A stretch of DNA of 64,000 bases from Ambrosia x helenae. Lineage: Eukaryota; Streptophyta; Magnoliopsida; Asterales; Asteraceae. The notes below the pieces were generated by a model. That model did not search any database, was not told the origin of the DNA, and saw nothing but the letters and a program-made list of their open reading frames with translations. The stretch is from positions 52,257,453-52,321,452 of the forward strand of contig CM061233.1 of NCBI GenBank assembly GCA_030844895.1. Reading direction: 5' to 3'. This document shows, piece by piece, positions 56,777 to 64,000 of this stretch. Within the stretch, counting starts at the first letter, position 1. Each line of letters begins with the position of its first letter. Both the position numbers and the translations under genes were made by a program.

Positions 56777-57782
56777 ATGTCTGGTCGCGCTGGTGGTGGA
56801 CGAGGTGGTGGGAACATCACCATGACTCAGGCGGAGTTGGAGAACATGTTGCAGCAGCAGTTGAACGTTGCGTTGGCTGCTCTCCAGGCTGCTCAGCAGA
56901 CCCTGGGAAATACTAATCAGGTGTAGTCTGGGTGCACCTACAAGAAGTTCATGGACTGGAAGCCCCATTTCTTCAATGGGACTGAAGGGGCAGTGGGTCT
57001 GCTCGGTGGTTAGAGAAGATCGAGTCGGTGTTTGCTATGTGTAACTGTCCTGACGCTGACCGCGTCAAGTATGCTTCTGCTACTCTAGAGGGACATGCTT
57101 TGACCTGGTGGAACTCCACCACTGCGAATCTCGACCTGGGTGAGGCCAATGCTATGCCGTGGTCCGAGTTTATTCAGATGTTGCGAGCGGAGTATTGCCC
57201 GAGGGATGAGATTATGAAGTTGGAGCATGAGTTCTGGAATCTGAAGATGGTTGGGTCGGAGATCGAGGAGTTTACTGCTAGCACAACGAGTTGGCTGTGA
57301 TGTGCACCGGTTTGGCTACACCGGAGTACCGGAGGATTGAGCACTACGTTGCTGGGTTAGTGCCGGAGATTGCTGGACTTGTTGCCGCTGCTGATCACAC
57401 TACTATGTTGGCCACTGTTCGGGCAGCTCACAAGCTGACCAACTTGAAGGTTGCTGAGGGCATTCTACCTCCGAGGGGTGCTGCTGTGAAAGCTCCTATG
57501 GACAACAAGAGGAAGTGGGAGAGTGCTGGGAAGAACATTAGGTCGTCTCAACAGCAGGTTAAGAGGCAGGACATTGTGGGAGCATTACCTGAGCAGAAGA
57601 CTGGGGGTTATGTTGGTAAGCGTCCGAAGTGTAACACGTGTGGGTATCACCATGTTGGTGGTTGCGATGCGTTTTGTTGTAATCGCTGTCAGCGAGTCGG
57701 TCACTTGGCTAAGGATTGTAGGGTCAATCTGTAGCCGAAACAGACTCAAGCGGTTGTCCCCGCTCCTGCTTCTCGGGGAAAC
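56777..57782 (+). pseudogene. gag of element E, 5' part
   Basis: Starts MSGRAGGGRGGGNITMTQAELENML. The proline run and intron seen in B-D are not recognisable; a stop (56924-56926) lies at that place. The capsid-like part continues with GTEGAVGLL, MCNCPDADRVKYASATLEGHALTWWN and AEYCPRDEIMKLEHEF, with frame changes near 57005 and 57280. The nucleocapsid has CNTCGYHHVGGC and CNRCQRVGHLAKDC; a stop at 57732-57734 replaces a Gln-type codon. A solo LTR interrupts it at 57783. Confidence 0.82.
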
Positions 57783-60355
57783 TGTCACACCCTCAAATTA
57801 CCACTTGCGGAGTTTTACCGCGGGGCGCATGACAAACGAGGATCCAAGTCAACGATCACAATAAACAACTCTATATGAGGATTCATGACATTCAAAAAGA
57901 CATAGTTTTCATAAACTTAAAACCAGTAGCGGAAGCATTAATCAAGTTACAGACCATAGACCAAAAGTACCAAGTGTTATTACAAAATATGAACTAAGCC
58001 TAGGCGCCAATGCAGACTCGTGCGCCTAGTTCCATTCGTTGCTACCTTGGCGACCTGAGAAAAACATGCCAAAAAGACGTCAACATATAATGCTGGTGAG
58101 TTCACAGGTTTTGTTCAATATGTTACCAAGTGTTACCGAAACGTTACCATGTCCATACTATATCAATGTTACCAAGTACGCTAGCTAGGCGTGTGTTTTG
58201 TTACTACTACGATTGGAAAACCATTACTAGACTGTTACCATGTGTACAGCCCGATGTGTTGTAGCCACGCTACGAGTGTTACCAGTTCGAGACAATATGC
58301 ACCCGCCCGGCCCTCCAAGCCGTCGAGTGGGGTTTGTCAAGCCCAATAGATCTATCCACATTTCCCCCGTTGTGTATCCCCACACATTCATGGCTTCCCC
58401 CGGGACTTTAAAAGAGCGTATAGTACACAAGTTTAAACCATAGTATGACATATGTTACCAAAATAGTTTAGCGCATGTTTTCTCCCCAAAAGTTTAAGCA
58501 GTAAAAGTGGGGCAGTGAACTCACCTTAGATAGCGTTCTTCAAATATAAGTAAAGATGTTTAGCCCTCGATAATAATCCCTCTACCGGAGATCTATCAAA
58601 ACGTTCACATAAGTGTTCTGACTAATAACCATAAGGTTATCTAGTCCCCGATTGTCCAGATCGTAACCAAGTATGTTTTAAAACGTGTTTAAATGTTTAA
58701 CTGACACACTAGACCGACCCGACATCCCGTTGGTGACCCATTACCCTAACTAATCAAGTACACATAGATTACACACAAGGTTCAAGCATAAAACACTTAG
58801 TTTGTATCAAAAATCTCATTTCTGCATCAGAACGGTCGAACCAGTCAGATTAAGTCTCCTTCGCTCCGTTTTGGATTTCGTTCGACCGTTTGATGTTTCC
58901 TTCGACGTTTTACCACGTTCGCCCAAGCATAACCCAGGTTCGACCCTGGATTCTCTCCTTCGCACCTTCGATCGGTCGAAGGAGTCCAGGTTCGCCCCTG
59001 TTGTGCAAATTTTCCTAAAAACGCTTCAAACACATTCAAAACAACTCGAAACATCATCAAACACAACAGTCAAGTATGAATAACTTATCCCTACAAAACC
59101 CCATCGATTTCTCCCGATAATACGTCCATTTCAGCCCTTTTCCAAAATGGTAAGAATTATGAAAATGTCACAATCATGCATGCATTCTTTACCCAATTTG
59201 GAAACTTTTGAAATCAATCCATATTCAACTTAAAATGCTCAGTTTATCGAGTGTTCGATTTCTCCTTATTAGTTCTATTGATCATAAATATCATTTATCA
59301 AATCTAGATTCATTAAAACCCCCAAAATACACATAACATCACCATTTATCCAATCCTAACCCTAAACAACAATAACCTAGCATCAATAACAATCCTATAT
59401 CATGTTTCTATCATAGATACAACAGCAAATCATTGAACAACACATAACACCACATAATACACAATTCACATATGTTTATCATCATGAAGACCTATGTTTA
59501 AATGATAAGGTTTTCATTTAGAAAGATGTTTAAAAGGTTTTTAATCATGAAAACACCCTTAGAACAGATCCGGACAATTAGGTTAGATGAAAACGAATTA
59601 AAATGCTTTAAAAAGGTTTAGGATCAAGAACACACCTTGGATTCTTGTTTAGATGTTGTAGATAGGTTAGATTATGAAAAAGAAGAAAAAAAACTCCTTC
59701 CTTAGTGATTAAAATCGTTGAGAGTGTTTTGAGACGGTTAGGGTTTGTGAAATGATGAAAAATGACAAAGTTTGGTATTTATACTAATCCTCCTTCGCCC
59801 CCTGTAAGTGGTCGAAGGTGGCCTCCTTCGACCCTTCCACAGGGTCGAATGAGCCCTGTCCTGGTCGAAGGGAATTCTTTCAATTCCACATCCCAGGTTC
59901 GCCCAGTTACAAAGGGTCGAACCATACAAAATTTCCTCCTTCGACCACTCGAAGTGGTCGAACCAGAACTCATGTTTACCTAGTTTTCCAGTTTGTCGTG
60001 TTTAACGCATTCTAACACATCTTAACACATAAGCATGCAACCTTAGTCTATGTTTAACATATTTAAGCACGGATAATCATTTACACATCATTTAAACACA
60101 TCTATGTATGTAATCCACCACATGACCCATAATCTACACATATACTTAATTAGTTCATGTAATGTCACCAACAACGGAACCCGGTACTAGTGTATTACCA
60201 AAACGACTCCCAATGATCCTCCAGATCATTGAACCCTGGACAATCCTAACTTGACCCGACTCAACTAACCCAGTTAAGTCCGTTTATAAACGTTTCTCGC
60301 TAAGGTAGACTTAGTTGTTACTAAAATGTTTAAGCCAAATATGTCGGGTGTCACA
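57783..60355 (-). mobile_element. Family-1 solo LTR inserted in gag of element E
   Basis: 2,573 bp, minus orientation, flanked by GAAAC at 57778-57782 and 60356-60360. Removing it rejoins SRGN with HGCFNCGETGHFKRDC in one frame. TATA 59776-59783; leader intron from 58524 to 58055 (470 nt); palindrome at 58347. Very similar to the solo LTR at 8497. Confidence 0.93.
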
Positions 60356-60530
60356 GAAACCATGGGTGTTTCAACTGTGGAGAGACTGGGCACTTCAAAC
60401 GTGATTGTCCTAAGCTAAGCCAAGGGACTGCAGGTGGTGCTGGGAACGAAGGTGGCGGTCGAACTACTCGTGGTCATGTCTACGTCATTGGCGCTAGGGA
60501 GAACCAGGAGGATCCTGATACTGTTACTGG
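60356..60530 (+). pseudogene. gag of element E, 3' part (second zinc knuckle)
   Basis: Encodes CFNCGETGHFKRDCPK and the linker to GARENQEDPDTV, where protease would begin. Frame continues from 57777. Confidence 0.8.
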
Positions 60531-60889
60531 TGAGTATTCTTTTCTTGATTCTTGTTATGCTCGTATTCATTCTCGTTCACATTGTTTGGCGATTCGTATT
60601 CATTGTGTGCATTCAGTCTGGTATTTGGTCATCGTTTTGCATTCATGGGTCTGATGTGGGTCCTTTGGAGATGCTACTTGGACGGTACCGGGTGTGTCAT
60701 TTATACTGATCACGGTAGTCTCTAGTAGGCCTTTGGTCAGGAGGATTCATTGTTTTGTATTCACTTTGGGGAGGGTGGTTCCCGGCATAGAGTATCTATT
60801 GATTACATCTCTCGTTCGTGGTTGTCACTTCGTTTGCGTTCCGGGAGACGTTACTTGGGTTAGGTCGACACTCATTACTGTCGAAGAGT
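60531..60889 (+). other. Pol-derived remnant of element E
   Basis: Same structure as 38591-38957 in D: after EDPDTV a short GTGAGTATTC-led stretch, then the RNase H-like scrap (GGACGGTACC, TTATACTGATCACGG) at 60671-60735. No RT or integrase. Confidence 0.65.
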
Positions 60890-61018
60890 GAATCTCGGAG
60901 CGAGATTCCTTTCAACATGGGGATGATGTGACGACCGGGAAAATTTTTCTTTTTATCGCTTCGTTCTCTTTGACTTCAGGAAATTTTCGGGACGAAAATT
61001 CTTTCAACAGGGGGATGA
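60890..61018 (+). promoter_or_regulatory. Stop hairpin and duplicated polypurine tract, element E
   Basis: Hairpin GAATCTCG-GAG-CGAGATTC (60890-60908); decoy GGGGATGA + TGTGACGACC starting 60927; true tract GGGGGATGA before the LTR at 61019 (92 bases apart). Confidence 0.65.
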
Positions 61019-62094
61019 TGTGACACCCGGCATGTTTGGGTCAACATTTTATAAACACATAAGTCTACCTTAGCGAAAAACGTTTATTAAACATACTTGA
61101 CGGGGTCAGTAGAGTCGGAACACAGTCCGTATTGTCCAGGGTTCAATGATTCGGGAGATCATTGGGTTAGTCACACACACACACACACACGATACGAGTC
61201 CCGTTGTTGGTGAATTACATAAACTAATTAAGTGTATGTGTAGACTAATTGTCGTATGGTGGATTATATGCTTAGATGTGTTTAAATGATGTGTAGATAA
61301 TCATCCGTGCTTAAATATGTTAAACATAGACTAAGGTTGCATGCTCGTATGGTTGGGTGCGTTAAAATACGTTAAACACGACAAATTGGAAAAACTAGAA
61401 AAATGTAAGTCCTGGTTCGACCAAACGAATAGGCGAACCTGGACAATACTCCTGGTTCGACCTTGTAAAAGGGGCGAACCTTGGATATGGAATTGAAAGA
61501 ATTTCATTCGACCAAGTCAGGGTACGTTCGACGCTGTGAAAGGGTCGAAGGAGAGTACATTCGCCCAGGTAAAAGGGGCGAATGTGGACATAGCATAAAT
61601 ACCACACTTTGTCATTTTTCACCATTTCACAAACCCTAAACGCCTCAAAACACTCTCTAGCAACTTTAAACATTGAGGAAGGAGTTTTTGCCCTTGTTTT
61701 CTATAATCTAACTTACAAACATCTTCTACACAAAGATCTAAGGTGTGTTCTTCATTCTAAATCATTTTTAAAGCATTTCAATTCGTTTTCATTAAACCCC
61801 AAGAGTCCAGATCTGATTCAAACATGTTTTCATGGATAAAAACCTTCCTAATGTCTTTCTAAACAAAACCTATTCATAAACGATGAGTTTTCATACAAAT
61901 TAACATGTGTTAATGGTGTTTTATGTGATGTTATGTATTGTTTGATGATTGATTGCTGTATAGATGTTATAATAATGATCTAGGACTGTTATTGATGATG
62001 TTTTAGGATTGAGATAGGTTACAATTGATTATTGATGATGTTTTGTTCATTTTAGGGATTTTGGGTTAGATCTAGGGCATGTTCATGATGATAG
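61019..62094 (+). repeat. 3' LTR of element E, first 1,076 bases
   Basis: Matches 43115-44200. Cut by element G; GATAG (62090-62094) is the probable left target duplicate. Confidence 0.9.
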
Positions 62095-64000
62095 TGTGAC
62101 ACCCGGAAAATTCTGGTTAACAACGCTGTCTAGATTAAAGTCTACCTTAGCGAGTCACGCGTATATTATACTTAACTGGGTTAGTTGAGTCGTGTTACGG
62201 TTCGGGAACTGTTAGTTTAGTATAGAGGATCATTAGATATCAGTCTAGAGGCTCATTAGATGTCAGTCCTTAACCAAGTGTACAAAGGGTGACGATTCGT
62301 AGAATCGTCAGAGCATAGGGAACATACAAGTCTCGAGTCCCGGGAATTGGTGATCGAGTGTGAATGTGTTTGTTTGCAACTATTATGTGTTTACAATCAT
62401 TATGTGACTTGTCGGTATGTGAAAAGGTGTTAACATATGTTAAAACGGAGTTTAACGCGCCAAATGTGCTGAACCAGACCCTATAGGCGATTAGGGTCTG
62501 TAATCGCCTATAGGGAGGGGCGAGTAGGGTTCTATAGGGGCGAATAGGCCCTAATCGCCTATACTAGGGGCGATTAGGAGCCCTATTCGCCTGATGCTGC
62601 TGCGTAATCGCCTATAACGTGCTGGACGACTAAAAACGCCTATAAATACAATACTTGACCTCCTAAACTTCATTATAACAACCCTAGTCGTCCCACAACT
62701 CGTCCCAACACACACACAACCTCTGGAACACGATTTTGGATCAAAACACAAGATTTCAAGCCTATTACATCAATCTATCACAAATCTAAGGTGTGGTTTT
62801 CTTTCATGCAATCTTTAATAATGTTTTTATTGAATCCTTAATGGTCCAGACCTGTTTATAAACGTATGTGTCTTCTGAAATTCGTTAATAATCGTTGTTA
62901 ATTGGATTCTAACTATTATGCATGTTGTATGTGTGTTTATGATTAAAAGATAGGGTTTTTGTGATTCAAGAAGGATTGTTAGCATGATATTAAGGTAGTT
63001 ACAGATTGATGATGATAGCATGTTGATGAAATCTGAGTAATTGTTCATTAGGGTTACGATTATGCATGTTAATGTGATGTTTCATGCTATGTGTGTTGCT
63101 TTTGGGTTACATGGTTGCATGCAGGGCTGATAGAACGAGGTTAAACGAAGGATTTTGATTGAAATATGTTTGGTATGGTTGTTTGATTGATATTTGATGT
63201 TTACACACGTTCTGGATCTGATTTGGAGTGTTAAACGCGCAAAAAACTGGAACAGCTGGGCTAAAGGCGAATAGGGATCCTATTCGCCTATGCTATAGGC
63301 GAATAGGAGGCTATTCGCCTATAGTATAGGCGAGTAGGGGGCCTATTTGCCTTTACTTCATGCATTTACGATCCTAAATGCTAGTTAAGCCCTGAATTGC
63401 ATGCTTTACGACGTAATCGCCTATAAACTCATGATTTGCATACCGCATGACCCTAATCGCCTATAGTATAGGCGATTAGCCTTCCTAAATGCCTGATGAC
63501 CCACGTAATCACTAGTTAACTTTTCCTAATCGCCTGTACTGCTGCTGTAAGTGTAATTTAGCATTTCGGGACCCGATTTGACACCTAGGAACATGCTAGG
63601 AACCCCGTAACATACCTAATAACTTGGTAACATGTGTTCGGACTTATTTATGTGATACTTGAACTACGTGCTATAACTTGTTGGACTTTAACGTATGTTA
63701 AGTGTGATTGCATGATTGTATGTTTGAGAGTGCAAGTATAACACAGGGAGTCTCGGGTCACCAATGGGATGTCGAGTCTTGTACCTTGGGTTAATTTAAC
63801 AGTCACAGTGTTTTCAAACGAACTTGGTTATGGTCTGGACATCTAGGGACTAACTAACCTACGGGTTATTAGTCTAATTACTTGTAACTGTCACATGTTA
63901 GGTCGCCGTCTTACGGGGCTAGCATAGCTTGCTGATTTTATACGTATTACGAAGTAACGCAACCTAAGGTGAGTTTACGGCCCCTCTTTTAACTGGTTTC
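62095..64000 (+). mobile_element. LTR of element G, right end outside window
   Basis: Opens TGTGACACCCGGAAAATTCTGG. It has GGCGATTAGG/GGCGAATAGG motifs in direct and inverted order at 62475-62630 and 63260-63540, on either side of TATA and first leader sequence, as in family 2. Splice donor AAG|GTGAGTTTACGG at 63969. Only LTR is visible, so it may be a full element or a solo LTR. Confidence 0.82.
62641..62648 (+). promoter_or_regulatory. TATA box, element G LTR
   Basis: TATAAATA just after the first GGCGATTAGG cluster. Confidence 0.68.

Larger units (their letters stand above)
43115..62094 (+). mobile_element. Element E, gag-only Ty3/gypsy, triply interrupted
   Basis: 5' LTR 43115-45927, leader 45928-46240 and 56424-56776, gag 56777-57782 and 60356-60530, remnant, polypurine doublet, 3' LTR from 61019. 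Element F sits in the leader, a family-1 solo LTR in gag and element G in the 3' LTR. The last 250 bases of the 3' LTR order seen are cut at 62094; the rest is outside the window. Like D it has no RT or integrase. Confidence 0.85.

Noticed and set aside
56900..56945. Gag intron in element E
   Set aside because: TACTAATCAG looks like a branch site plus acceptor, but no donor or exon-1 end could be placed; probably a deletion.

Overview
The window is a block of nested plant transposable elements. I see no host gene. Every long coding signal belongs to a Ty3/gypsy chromovirus of the Tekay/Del type (gag with CCHC knuckles, DSG protease, FIDD reverse transcriptase, RNase H, HHCC/DDE integrase, C-terminal chromodomain). 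The protein style and the 2.5-3 kb LTRs that open TGTGACA/TGTAACA and end TGTGACA/TGTTACA suggest a large composite-family (Asteraceae) genome; that identification is from familiarity, not a search.

Layout. 1-4340: end of plus-strand element A (integrase/chromodomain, 3' LTR), then a 100-N gap that joins two different LTR families. 4341-25504: minus-strand element B, decayed, cut by A on its left, by a solo LTR in its gag (8497-11068, TSD GTTCA) and by complete element C in its 5' LTR (14033-25261, TSD ATCCA). 25505-29978: AT-rich dimeric satellite of about 1.17 kb period, carrying a 1.2 kb solo LTR. 30017-31515: tandem array of four Cassandra-type TRIM LTRs carrying 5S rRNA promoter sequence; one more copy lies in plus orientation at 32848. 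33646-42105: element D, a gag-only (pol-less) element with TSD GGTAA. 42106-42379: possible Helitron 3' end. 43115-62094: element E, another gag-only element, interrupted by element F (46241-56423, TSD TCTAT, nearly intact gag-pol), by a solo LTR in gag (57783-60355, TSD GAAAC) and by element G in its 3' LTR (62095 to the window end).

The most interesting signals are cis-acting RNA and DNA structures shared by elements whose LTRs and proteins have diverged. (1) A 15-pair covarying hairpin between PBS and gag in B, C, D and E, with an 8-base loop holding the palindrome GTGCAC, laid out like a retroviral dimer initiation site. (2) A splice-site pair inside every informative LTR defining a roughly 460-485 nt leader intron (672 in E), with a self-complementary 12-mer inside it. 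(3) An 82-83 nt phase-1 intron in gag of three families whose removal restores the reading frame. (4) A hairpin at the pol stop followed by a duplicated polypurine/LTR-start motif, kept in elements that have lost pol. (5) Two tRNA-like Pol III promoter modules in opposite orientation in each LTR of F.

Reading these together, one can infer a lineage that separates spliced, translated mRNA from unspliced, dimerising genomic RNA, with pol-less relatives (D, E) keeping the cis signals and depending on others for pol. The sequence shows the motifs; the functions are inference. Coordinates of element ends with TSDs are firm; domain borders inside broken pol regions are approximate.
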